DNA of 64,000 bases from the NCBI RefSeq assembly GCF_932294415.1, contig NC_065538.1, positions 17,459,656-17,523,655 of the forward strand. Direction: 5' to 3'. Under the pieces are notes generated by a model, which had not been told where the DNA came from, did not search any database, and was given only the letters and a program-made list of their open reading frames with translations. The stretch comes from Quercus robur. Its lineage: Eukaryota > Streptophyta > Magnoliopsida > Fagales > Fagaceae. Shown here piece after piece: positions 1 through 12,900 of this stretch (the stretch's first letter is position 1; each line of letters begins with the position of its first letter). The position numbers were made by a program, and so were the translations under genes.

Positions 1-659
1 GTTCAAATTCTAAATCTCTTATTTGAGAGAAAATAAACTTTATTAATTAAGCTAACTTGAATAATAATGCTATGGACACCAGTTTTTTTCATAATAAAAT
101 TTCACATCTACTAAGATAATCATCTGTGAGTTGTGGAAAAAGAGTAGTGAGTTCATGAGTGTCAGTTGAATCCACACCAATCACTTAAAAAATGGTGGAA
201 CTCATTGTAAAAAAATGTCATGCCCGCAACATTATTGTAACTTGAATGGATTCAACTCGAGGTAGAGCCCTATTGGGCTGGTGAACCTGTGGGTGGCCCA
301 TTTTATATTTGCCACTGTCACACAATTAGTAAATCGTAATCTCATTAAATAAGGCAACTTCTGGACTGAAGTAAAGACTTGAGTTCAAAAGTAGCAATGA
401 AGGGCCTCAAAAGTGGAAAAGTGAAAAAGATTGTTGATAACCGTATAATTAAAATCTAAAATGTTTATAGTATATTTTCAAACTATTTTTTGGTAAAGTA
501 AAAAAAAAAAAAAAAAAAAAATCAGTAGCTTTAGAATTGTTAAGGTGCACTGACTTTTTTCTAGGGTGAAAGCCTAGCCTGCCCACAACATAATAGATTC
601 AACTGAAAATGTATGAGAAAGAATATTTTTCAATTTTCTTATGGTAATTGATTTTCCAG

Positions 660-1395
660 ATTAATCATCCACACTTAGAGGCAGAACTATAAAAAGATTA
701 TATATGTTAGGTAGAAAAAATTTGAAAATGTTGGGTTCAGAATTTTTATTTTTGATCCTCGAAATTGAAAGTTGACTCAAAAAAATCCAAAAATTTAGAG
801 TGACCACCTAACCCATATCTAGGGTTGGTACTTGTAGCCGCCTTCCAAAAAAAAATCATTTACTAGAACAAATTTCTGAAGGAAAAAAAAAAAAAAAAAA
901 CTCTTAAGAGAATGCAAATGAATTGAAAGTTATGATATGTTGGTTGTTTGCTTTCTTAAAACTCAAAGTTAAAAGCTTGGGACTTTCATGATTGAGATCA
1001 TGTTATGTTGTTTAAACCACCTCAAGATTTTTTTTTTTTTTTTTTTTATCAACAAGATGATTTTACAAGAGAACTATAAAAGGATTATATATATATATAT
1101 ATATATATATGTTAGTAGAAAAAACTCAAAATCAAAATTGAAAGTTGACACAAAAAAATCCAAAAATTTAGAGTGACCACCTAACCTATATATAGGGTTG
1201 GTACTTGTAGCCGCCTTCCAAAAAAAATCATTTGTACTAACAAAACAAGAAAAAATTTCTTATAAAAAACTCCTCTTAAAGAGAATGCAAATGAATTGTG
1301 AGTTATGATATGTTGGTTGTTTGCTTTCTCAAGACCCAAAGTTAACAGCTTGGGACTTTCAAGATTTCGGTCCTGTTATGTTGTTTAAACCACCT
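660..1395. repeat. Imperfect tandem repeat of about 370 bp, two units
   Basis: Two adjacent related blocks, about 660-1030 and 1060-1395, share the order: aactataaaa-gattatat, a segment reading gtgaccacctaacc, cttgtagccgccttcc, then gatatgttggttgtttgctttc and a poly-T stretch followed by caagatgattttac. The same doubled structure is present in copy 2 (about 25740-26115 and 26180-26500). The tandem duplication is therefore older than the segmental duplication. Confidence 0.7.
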
Positions 1396-2200
1396 AAAGA
1401 ATTGTGTTTTTTTTTTTTTTTCATTACCAAGATGATTTTACAATTGAACATCATTATCGATTTGATATTTTATATGTCCAGTATATTCTCAATTATAAGA
1501 ATTAAATCATCGATTTATTGAGCATGTAATAGAGTGGTCCTTAATTCAACTTTGAATACTCAAGAAACACTCGAATCATTTTATAATTGATGATATTTAT
1601 TTGTTGATAAAAACTTTTACGTGTAAAATATTACAAATCATGAGAAACTACTATTAAAAATGGAATTTCAATATTTCATTATTATAAGCACAATGTAATT
1701 TAACATTTAGATATTAAAAAATTGTTAATATATTTTTGAATTATGCCTTACAAACTAATGTGTTGACTTTCCAACACAATAAAATTATAATTGAAAATTT
1801 TATTTATTATGTTGATGTGATGCCAATCAATGTTATGCATGTTGCTATGGATGGAAACATCATTCATTTAATTGAAAACTTTGAGGCTCAACCTATGGTC
1901 TTAAATGATTTAACCCCTGTTACCAATGGATAAGAACAAAGGACCCATACACAACAAAATTGGATCCAAGTATAATAAATGATGCATGTATTGAGTGTAC
2001 GAAGTGTGGTTATCCTCCTGGACTTGATTCATCAACATTTAGGTCATATATCTAAAATTTGCCTAAACTTTGTTCTTTTTTTTTATAAAATTTTTACACC
2101 GATGCATCTTTAGGTATAAGGGAAGGGATGATTTGAATCCTAAATATCTTATTTCAAAATATCAAAGTGTGTCAATCAATTGATTTACAATCCCCTCCCT

Positions 2201-2227
2201 CCCCCCCCCCCCCCCCCCCCCCCCCCC
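2201..2227. repeat. Poly-C tract (27 nt)
   Basis: An uninterrupted C run of 27 bases. It is absent from the equivalent position of copy 2, where about 200 bp of other AT-rich sequence stands (28013-28240). Confidence 0.85.
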
Positions 2228-3126
2228 GGCGATAATTCAGTAGTTATAGGAAAGGGATTCAAATGCTAGACAAAGCTCTTGGTAACCTGTTATTAATATT
2301 TCAAATTGGTATTTTTCCTTTTGACTCTTTTCTCTTTGGGTAGCCCGAGGGTAATCCTAATTAAACAAGTTTGCACGCAATAAGACAAAAGTGTAGCTGT
2401 GGAAGCTATATATATATATAAACCACAAAGGCAGCTATGGAAGCTTTGATCTGAAACAATTGTAGCTATGATTGGTCCATCTGTGACCATGGTTGAAAGT
2501 CCATCTCAGCAGAAAGAACAACAAAAAATAATAATTACAGTCCCTTATCACAAATTACTTTAACTCCTCTTCTTTCAAGGTTCAAGTTCTTCAAATTCTT
2601 GATGTGGCCAAGTTTTGATCTACATTAATTTCACATTCCAAAATTACTGAGCTTGAGAATTCACATTGATTCTCTTTGATTTTCCACATCTTCAACAACT
2701 CTTGAGGTCAAAATTTTGCCAACTATCATTGAAAAAATTACATAGATATTCAATCTTACCAATATTGCATAATTTCACAACTTTCATATAAATATCCTAT
2801 TAATTAGGGCTACCCATACCCTACACTTCAAACCAGTAGTGACCAATCAGCTGGTTTTGTAACTGCAACCACCGAAATAACTCTAGCATATGCAACTTTG
2901 TTAAGTCAATATGCCATGATTAATTGTTAAGTCAAGTTTGGACCAATGTTTTAGCTGTGGTTTAGTCACTCATGAAGCATCCATATGTCCATCCCTTCCT
3001 CACATGCATCCAGATGACTATACCCCTCTCAACCTTCTATCTCCCCACCTCCCCAACTATCCAAATGCTATCATATGACACATTTTGGAAAAATTACATT
3101 TTACTACCTTAAACTATACCATAAAT

Positions 3127-3464
3127 TACACTTTGTATCTTAAACTTTTCAAATGCATATTTTATACTCTAAATTATGACTCTTGTTACACTTTACACTC
3201 CGACATTAAGTTTGCCATTAACTTTGATGTAAATCCAAAGTTTGGGGTATAAAGTGTAATCAAGAATATAGTTTAAGGTGATAAAGTGTAATTTCTTCTT
3301 TGTTTTTAAAGGATTGAGAAGATGGACAATTGAGTAGTTTCATATGATGTCATACTTTTCCATCCAAGTTAATGACAAACTTAATATTGGGGTGCAAAGT
3401 ATAACAAAAGTCTTAGTTTAAGGTGCAAAATATATATTCGAAAAGTTTAGGGTACAAAGTTTAG
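3127..3464. mobile_element. MITE-like inverted-repeat element
   Basis: The left arm (about 3127-3226: ttacactttgtatcttaaac, then cattaagtttgccattaac) is the imperfect reverse complement of the right arm (about 3367-3464: gttaatgacaaacttaat, then agtttagggtacaaagtt). A second inner pair (tatagtttaagg/ccttaaactata) lies at about 3103-3115 and 3269-3280. The element has no coding capacity. Exact termini and target duplication could not be fixed, so the family is unassigned. Confidence 0.5.
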
Positions 3465-6075
3465 CCTTCCAGCTTCCACCTCAACATCTTCTAATTACCA
3501 ATTAAATTATTGATTAACATTGAATGACGAATGATTTTTTTTTCTTAAATGAACTTTTCTTTTTTCTTTTTCTTTTTTTCTCAATTAACTTCTTTCCCAC
3601 TTGATTTTTTTAATATTTTTCAAATTTGGGGTATATTTATCCATTTGAGGCTTCTAAATTCCCAAATTTGAGGTATATTTTCATATTTGAGATATAATTT
3701 CGTAAATGAAAGTTTTTAATCATATAATTATTGAAATTACAACAAATATTATTGATTTTCGTTTTTCCTACGAGTCAAATAACATAAAATTTATATTTTT
3801 AACCTATTCCAAAATCGCAATCAAACCAAAACACAAGCAAAACGAGTCAAATCTTTAAACAAAAAAAAAAAATTACTTTTTGGGAAAACGTTTTTCGTCA
3901 AACAAACGCGTAGACAATATGACCACAACCAAACAAACTAGTTCAAAATTCCATTGATGTATAAGTCGTGTTGACTGTTGACTTACCCGAAAGGGTTAAA
4001 AGTCTTCAAGTCCACACCCAAAGTCTTCAAGTCCACACCCAAAGTTCTGCTCACGGAACTTGCCTTGTATTTCATTTCAGCCAATGACCTAAATCATGTA
4101 TAGGTAACATTTTAAATGACCCTTATTGTGTGAGGGTTGGCTTTGATTTTGGTCTACCTACTTTATTAGGAGTACTCTTCAAAAGTTGACCTTCAAATTT
4201 TTTTAGGTAGATTGTATCAGTCTGCCGTGCCATACACGAGGGACTGACCAAATCAAACTTTAAATAAATCTAAATGTTCATATTCATCTCTAGAAAGAAA
4301 AGCTTGATTTATAATTGGGTAATAATTTTCTTTTGGACGAAGTTAGTTAGGAGGAAAGTCCCTTCAACCTACTACATACGATGACTTAAGAAATTATTCA
4401 TTTGTACTTATATGACATGCTTAATAGTGATATGACTTGTATAAATAATATAAATACACATATATGACTTTATGAACCACTACATAATGTGTTTGGAGGA
4501 AAAATTGGTTCAATTTCTTTTGTGTGTTGTTAACAGTCATGGTTGCTTTATTAGCACAGGTTATGGATATTAAATGTTGAGTTATGAGTTGGAATGCACT
4601 TTTACAAAAGGAAAAAGCAAAAAATTAGAAAAATGCACCAACCCCCCCCCCCCCCCCCCCCACAAAAAAATGGTTTCTTGTTAAAACACAAAAACTCTGC
4701 AAAGTTTTAAACAAAAAACTTAACCCATGTAATGTTGTTTTATGTTTACCGTTAAACATCCATTAAAATAAATGATGAATTGCTCTTATGATAACACGTG
4801 TCTATATTTAGAGTTATATTTTCATAGGAAACAATACCACATGGGGGCTTCGTGTTACACTCTAATTAAAGCCCAAAGGGGTTCAATATTATACAATGAG
4901 CCGTGTACACACACACACACAAAATATCATAGTGGGATTTGGTGTTATACTCAAAAAATCAAGGATTGGGTTTTGTGTTTTATAGGAAAACCACAAGAGG
5001 GTTTTGTTTATTTTTTCACCCAAAAAAAAAAAAATGCTATCAATACAAAGCGAATCCTCTAAATTTTTAGGGTAATTCCACCGTGGGATTCCCAAAAATT
5101 TTCCATTATTCCATCCATATTGAAATGACTTGATTAAATTTTATCAAGTCATCAACATTTAGATAAACACTAACATTCTCTATTTTGGTATTTATTTAAA
5201 CTATGATGATATAGAAAATTTATTTTACTTGTTTGAAAATGAATGTATAAGATTTTATAAATCCCACAATAAAGCTACCCTAAAAATTTTAGATCTTAAT
5301 CCCTTATTAATGATTCACTATTGGGCATGCTCTATAGTAAATATAAACAATCGAAGGTGGTTTTTTTTTTTTTTTTTTCTTTAATATTTAAAATAAATAA
5401 AGGGAAAAATTAATTTTAACCCAATTCTTTAAAAAGTAACAAATTAACTTCAATCCATTTTAGTAGAATGACATTGTCTTAGAGTTTAATATAGACTAAA
5501 GATTTAATTTATTACTTATTGAAATTTCAAAGTTTAATAAAATTTAATTTGTTATGTCATTAAATTAATACAGATAAGGAATCAATGTTATGTCATGTGG
5601 CTAGACGTAAAGTTTTCTGCCATGAGTTTCAGTTAACTTAGTTGGTAAGATTTATTATTTTCAAATAAAGGATCTTACTTTAAATTACCTCTACATAAAA
5701 AATAAAAAATAATTGAAAAAATAATAATAAAAAAGAAGAAGAAAAGACCCTCACTAATTTCTTGACCTAATGGTAAGGAGTAATTATCATGAAATGAGTC
5801 ACAAGTTTCAATTCCTCTCGTCCCACTTACAACAACAAGAATAAATTAAATGAAATTTTTTTTTTAATAATGAATTTTTTTTTCTCCAAACACCCATTAC
5901 ATAAGGATTTATAAAACCATTTAAGTAAGTTATATGACTAAAAGTAAACTGAGATACTCTAGTTACCCGGTGGTGAGTTGGAAGGGAAACTCTATCCTTT
6001 AACAGTAGTGATAACTTATAACAAAGAATGAGTCAAATTTTGTCTTCTCTCTCACACGGTGAGACATGTGGGGCT

Positions 6076-6091
6076 CATATATATATATATG
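6076..6091 (+). promoter_or_regulatory. Possible TATA region of the receptor kinase gene
   Basis: An alternating AT tract (tcatatatatatatatg) lies about 150 bp upstream of the favoured start codon at 6243 and could act as a TATA element. AT repeats are common throughout this window, so position alone supports the call. Confidence 0.3.
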
Positions 6092-6242
6092 TCTATGCGG
6101 TCTTATGTTACTACTCACTCTTCTAAATAAACGAGAGCAAGTTATTTGCTAGTTCCACATATATATGCCTCGCACTCTCGTATGTCTTAATATAATAAAT
6201 ACTAGCAATAGCATGAACAAAAGTTTGCTGCGAAAGACCAAA

Positions 6243-6951
6243 ATGAATAGCGCATCAAATCTAAAAGCGCGGCTCCTCTTTGTTTTAGCCATAACTTTTG
6301 TTGGCAACTCAAGACTAGCTGCAGGAAGTAATCAGAACGCTGGAAGAAAACTTGATGAAATTCCCGGTAAGTACTTCTTCGAATTTTGGTCAATCAACAT
6401 TTCTCTCTTCTTCTTTGGTGCTTTCTTGTGCTCGATCTTAGTCTCTTACAATGGAGCGAGTAATTCATGTGTTGTAGAGAAGTTTGCTGTGCTAGCTTTC
6501 ATAGTTAATACAGCCTTCTTCTGTTTTTTGCTCGAGCTTTGTTCTTTTTAGAAACTGTATTCCTATGATCAAAATTACTCCATTTCTTTTTTTAGTTCTT
6601 TGTTCTGTTTTTTACTCGAGCTTTGTTCCCTCTTAACCTCAAGTTGACTTGAAAGTCTTAAGCATAAATGACTCCGCTTTTCTTTTTGCCTTTATTTTTT
6701 TGTCCAATATCAAGTAAGAGAATGTAACCGTGTTTGCGAATATTACCAATATATTTGGACGTGAGTGTTAATTAAATACTTGAATTTTTTAACTGGTTTA
6801 TGACAAGTCGTACATATTCTGTTAGTATCTTTTGTTTTTAAGTATATTGACTTTAGTAAGGAAGTCAAGTAAAAGAAGTGAATATTACTACATTTTTTTT
6901 TATGATTTGGATAAAACTTATAAAAAGTTTTCTTCAAATAAAATACTACCA

Positions 6952-6986
<35 letters not shown>

Positions 6987-9900
6987 TCAATAATTTGGAA
7001 CTGGGGATTTTGAATCTTGAATTTTTCCTTAGAAACAACAAGAGGTGCAATTGAGTAATACTACAGTATAGCCACAAACTATTTTACAACATTTTTACAA
7101 ACTATTAATATGGTAAATTCTTACTCGTTCTAATTTGGCTAACATCATATTTTTATTTACTAATAATTATTTGAAAAATACTAAAATAATATTAGCAGTT
7201 TGTAAAAATGTTATAAAATAATTTGTTTTTATAGCATTACTCAGTTTAAGTTGAGCTAAATTGGTGCATTGTCATACTTTTTTAAGAAAGCTAAATCCAC
7301 ACAATCACACACTCCCTAATCAAAATATTTTTGGCGAAAACACCATTTTGGTCTCTACATTTTGGGGTCATGGTCAATTTGGTCTCTACATTTTGATAGC
7401 GGTCAATTTGGTCCCTTTTATTTTCAATTTACAATCAATTTGGTCCCTATCGTTAACTCACTAACGGAAAATATCTACATGACAAACAGATTACATTGTT
7501 GGCACGTCTAATATTAAAATATTAAATAAAATGCTGATGTGTCTGAATTTTAATGAACACTCAGCATTTACATGGCAAAAAAAAAGCCATGAACTTATTT
7601 TTTTAATAATTTTTTCACCAATTTTTTCCTTTCTTTGTTTTATCTTTTATTTTTCTTACAATTTCGTTAATCAAAGATAATTTCATTTTACTTTTACAAA
7701 ATGTTCTTCATTGTTCTTCCCCCGAACCCAGAATCTGCCGTTACTAACCAAACAAAATTTTTACCTCATCATTTACTTTACCAAATATTTTTTGGCTCAA
7801 CACCATTTATTGTTCTTCTTCCCCAAACCCAGAATCTATAGTTGGGGAGTTTAACCAAATCTAAACGTTCTCATAAATCATAAACTACGAACCCATCTTC
7901 AGCAACTTTGTGGAGGAGCTTCAGCGTTTGCAGCAACAACCGTTGACATCTCATCAATCAGACATTTCGTTTAGTTTTTCTCTTGTTTTCTCAGCAAATA
8001 AACAGAGGCTCACTCAAATACACTTCCAAATCAAACCCATAAATCAACCCAAACCAAACCCACAACCAAATCAAAAAATCTTTTGTTGTAGTACCCAGTA
8101 GATTCCTCATACGGCGTTGTGGCACTAGACTATTTCTAAACTCCAAACACCAAGCGGTGCTTTTGGGATGGGTTTATACCTAGTAGATTAGGGATGGGTT
8201 TCAGTTGTTGGTTTGGGGCCTTTAGTTGATGGAGGTCTGGTGGGTGGCTTGTGGGTCTCGAATGGTTAGCATTTGGGATGAAGGTGTTAGTTGATGGTGG
8301 GATTTTTTATTCTGATTTTGTTTGAGAGAGTGGCTTGAGAAGAGGGAGATAAGATAACCACAAAGGAAGGAATTGATTGTGCTCTATTTCTTTAGGAGAC
8401 AAGTGGGCTTTTTGGTTTCAACTTTTGACACATAAGACTTAAAGAAATTGAGAGATGGAGATTAAAGATTGAGGAGACTCAGAGAGACAGTGTTTTTTTT
8501 TGTTTTGTTTTTTTTTATTAAAGAAATTGTAAGAAATATAAATTAAAAAATAAATTGTTATATATATATATATATATAAAGCTGAGGTGGCTTTTTTTAT
8601 GAATAAGTGTTGAGATGGCCATTAAAATTCAGACACATCAACATTTTATTTAATATTTTAATATTAGATGTGCCAACAATGCAATCTATTTGCCACATAG
8701 GCATTTTTCGTTAGTGAGTTAACGGTAGGGACCAAATTGACAGGGACCAAATTGACCGCTACCAAAATGTAGGGACCAAATTGACCATGGCCCCAAAATG
8801 TAGGGACCAAAATGGTGTTTTCGCCAATATTTTTTTATAAGAAAAAGAAGAAGAAGAAGAAGAAGACAAGGAATTTCCGCCATGATGCCATCTAAAAACT
8901 TCCTGACCAGAGCGAAGAAGTTGCACATTCGAGTCTAGGATACAATACAAAGACCGAGACCATGTTTTTAGTTCTCACTTCTCACCCAAACTCTCACCAT
9001 CTCTTCCTCTTCTTTCTTCTAAGGCTCACGATTCTTCCAATCTCTCTCCATTTCTTTGACTGGAATTTGAGATTGTTTCTTATTTTTCGATCAAAGTTTT
9101 TGTATAGGTTTATGTGTACAAAATTTTCTGGCATCTTCAAGTTTAATTTTGGTGAGGATTTATTTTGAATACAGGATTTTCTTTTAGTTCTTTTGGAGAA
9201 GCGTTGCAGTGGGTTAAGATTTCCTGATATTGGGCTGTCAACATGGGTACCTATCGGGCCCAAACATATGGCCCAATTCCAAGAATGACTTGTTACTATA
9301 TTTTTATTTCAATTTCATGAATTCATTGTGAAAATTGGGAGAACAGGATTTAATCCATTTCAGTTAAAACAGAGAATTCATTTTATGGTTAGAATTTTAT
9401 TTCTTAGACTTTACTTCAGTTAGACTTTATTTAAAATTCATCAAGCTGGGGAGCAAGCCCATTGCCCATTGGTCAACACACTCTAGATGCCACCAATCCA
9501 GCCAAAAGATGATGTTTTTAGTACCATCTCCTACTTCAAACTTAAAGAATTGCCTAGCCTCATTCCTGTATTTGAGCAAATTTCTCCAACTCCAAGTGTT
9601 TTGTTGTGGAATTTTAACATTCCAAAAGTACTTTACCCTTCAAAAGAACCACATGGACCAATGCAAACCAAAGAGAACCAACTTTAGCCAAAAGGTTCCA
9701 AATGTGTTTCATAACAGCAACCCTGCTTCCAAGAGACCTTTTAAAGTTGACACACACATGCTCTTTTTAAAGTTTTTATTTTTTGAGAAGTTAATGGATG
9801 CCCGAGTATTGGTTTATGAAGTATTTTTAGAAATTTTTTATAGGAAAAGAAAATATAATTGATTTTTTAAATAACTTTTTAGATTTTCCATAAAAAGTGA

Positions 9901-12900
9901 TATTAATTTTTTTTTAATTATCCATTAACAAATGCCATAAAGGTATTCATTAATTGGACTTTAAAAAAAAAAGGGATAAAGCTTTTTTTTTTTTTTCCTT
10001 AAGAAGATGCGTACTTATTATTGTAGCTGACTATCAAAGTCAATGTTTCTCAAATTTGTAAGAAACCTCGTCAAGACAAACGTTTCTATACAAGATATTG
10101 CACAATTGATATTGTAATGATGTTTGTCTAATGGAAAAGCATTGCAATTTCCAAAATGTTCTGAATAGCAAAATTTTTCAAACATGTTTCCATGTTCAGA
10201 ACTGTTTTTAAAGTCATCTAGGATATCTTAATGTTATTATTTGTTAGCATGCATACAACGACCCCTATGCAGAGCACAGCATTGTGCAGTAAAGATTTAT
10301 TTCCGAGATTCATTCACCTATCTTTTGATTCCTTTCATTAGTATAGCTGCCCATGTGCATGTTCAATTCATCATTTTTTTTTCTTGGTCCCTATTGCCTC
10401 AGCATTTTAATGTTTCTCAAGCGTTAATACAACTTGTCTGTTCAATTGTATGTCTCTTTGACTAGAGAGTCACTATGTTCCTCAATCCGTGTAAATTTGT
10501 TAAACACAACGAGGCGGTTTAGGAAGTTGTTCTATCAAATGAATAATTAATTCCTATTCACTTGTGTAATAGGCTGGTAGCTTTTAATTAGTAAACACTA
10601 AACACTACAATTTTGGTATAAAAAAAAAAAAGGTTAACATTTGAATAATATGAAACTTTAAACAAACCAAAACCAACGTTTTGGCTTTCACATACATATA
10701 AAGTTTTGTCTTAGCATGGGAGTTCACAAGGCCACAAAAAGGTAGCTGTTGCAGCAACATTGACTCACCCATGCTTGGAGCTTAAGCTATTTGAAAATTT
10801 GTGTCTTAGAAATTTTGGTGCCAAATTTATTTTATCACTGAAAAACATAGGGTGTTCTGAAACTCATTGGTACCTTATTTGAGGAGACCATATAGATTGC
10901 TTATGTCTAATTAACCCCCTCTTTCTTTTTCAAAATTTCAAGGTTTCATTACCATTGATTGTGGCGGCAATGAGGATTACATTGATGAGGAAACCAAAAT
11001 CCCTTACATGTCAGATAAAGAATTGATAGACACTGGAATAGTTAAGGCGGTATCCCCTGATTCACTTGGAAATCTTCAACAGTACGCCAAGAACTTGAGA
11101 AGTTTTCCCAATGGCACAAGGAATTGTTACACCCTGAGACCAGAGCAAGGCAAAAACAATAATTATTTGATCAGGGCAAGATTCGTATATGGGAATTACG
11201 ATGGTGAAAACCAGGAACCAATATTCGACCTACATCTTGGGGTTAATGAATGGACAACAGTAAATTTAACAGAAATTAGACCATTTGGTGATTATTATGA
11301 CATCATTCATGTTCCCTTGACGGATTACATAGATGTGTGTCTAGTAAATACTGGTCATGGGGTGCCCTTTATTTCAGCATTGGAACTGCGGCATTTGGAC
11401 AATTCCATTTATCAAACTCATGGCAGGGCACTTACAAAAATAAGGGGATATGACATTGGCAGGAACTTTTCTGACTTTAGCATCAGGTGAATCTTGTTTA
11501 CCTTCCCGAGCTAAAATTAAATTAGTTCAACAATTTCCTGGATCTCATATTTGATTTCATGTTCATTTATCTTTTATTTTACAACCGAACTTTTCTCTAT
11601 CACTGAATATTCATCTTCAATGGCATGGCTAGAACTTAATCCATTGCATATGAAGAAAATTATTGAACTTATTCCATTGCATATGAAAAAAAATTATTGC
11701 ATGCCTTTCATTTTATGATAACTTTTACATCACTCAGGATTATCACATTTCTGTTATATGTTCTCAAACTTATATGTCAAGAAAAGTGAGCTCACCCCCC
11801 TGATGCATTTTGTAAATTTTCCATGGTGACAGTATTTTAAGTTTCTAGTTATTTTGTTCATGTTCATAAACTACAAAAGCACTTGAATGCCTACTTATAT
11901 AAATAATATATGAAGTTGTTCTAGTAGCATCCAACAAAAATATGATCTCTCTTTTTCTCTTTCTTTTTAGGTATCCAAATGATACCTATGATCGCAGTTG
12001 GAAACCTGTACTATTTGATTGGATCCCAATTACAACAGGCTCAACCATTTACAGTGAGAGCAGTGAGAATCCTTATAATTTACCAGAAGTAGTATTGAGG
12101 ACTGCTGCCAAAACACAGAACTCAAGCTTGCCCTTGAGCTTATACTGGAGTCCTCCAGATTCTATTTCAAAATGCTATGTTTACTTTCACTTTGTTGAGA
12201 TTGAGAAGCATGAAGCTGGCCAGCAGAGGGAATTGAAAATTGATTTGAACGGTGAGCGCTACCTGACAGAATCTGTTAAACTGGATTACCTAAAACCACA
12301 AACCATAGCCCAAAACGAACCACCAATTAGTGGAGAGCGGATTCACTTTTCAATATCTGCAGCTGAGGGAACTAAGCTTCCTCCAATCCTCAATGCTCTT
12401 GAGATTTTTGTGTTGAAAGATCTCCCAAATAAACCAACTGCCATAGATGATGGTATGTCTTCTTCTCTTTTCTATCTTCCTCGCAAGGATTATGCTCAGT
12501 TTGCTGCTAACTTATATGAATAAGAGATACTTTAACTGCTGATACAATACCACTTTAAAAAATCCGTGATGGTCCTTTCAACGACTAGGAAGACAGAGCC
12601 ATCGAGAAGAAGAGTTTTCCGTATGAGCCTTTGTTCATTGCCAAAATAGAAAATGAAATTTTTTTGTCTAGCAGTTTTAGTCGAGAAATCCTTGTTATAC
12701 AACTTTTATCCGAGCCACAACACTTTTTGGCCATGTCAATATTTTTGTCATCTATCAATGAAATCTGTGTTTTTTTTTTTTTTTTTTTCCAAAAAATTAA
12801 ATAAAATAAACAAATCTCTCCATGCCACATAGAATAGGGTCATACAAGTTCGTTAATTTAGTGTGAAAGAAATCTTCAAATTATTTCACAGATTTGATGA

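Larger units (their letters stand above)
1..2899. repeat. Segmental duplication, copy 1 (left end outside window)
   Basis: This stretch is collinear with 19366-30096. Similarity starts at the first base of the window, so the unit continues to the left. It stops abruptly after a shared gcaacttt at 2899 (30096 in copy 2). The copies differ by scattered substitutions and by large insertions found only in copy 2. Copy 1 therefore preserves empty target sites at 450-458 (MULE) and 2141-2143 (Tourist-like element). I see no intact gene in it; the short open frames are AT-rich noise. It contains a 27-base C run at 2201-2227. Confidence 0.9.
2900..6164. other. Intergenic region upstream of the receptor kinase
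   Basis: I see no gene in this stretch. It holds an inverted-repeat element (about 3127-3464, listed separately), a 21-bp direct repeat at about 4000-4041 (aagtcttcaagtccacaccc twice), a 20-base C run at 4642-4661, a short (AC)n at about 4906-4920, and many A/T runs. The segment 5600-5830 has the look of degenerate dispersed repeats but shows no diagnostic ends. Confidence 0.6.

Noticed and set aside
4889..5062. Overlapping frames on both strands around an (AC)n repeat
   Set aside because: Simple-repeat driven, with no similarity to any family I know.
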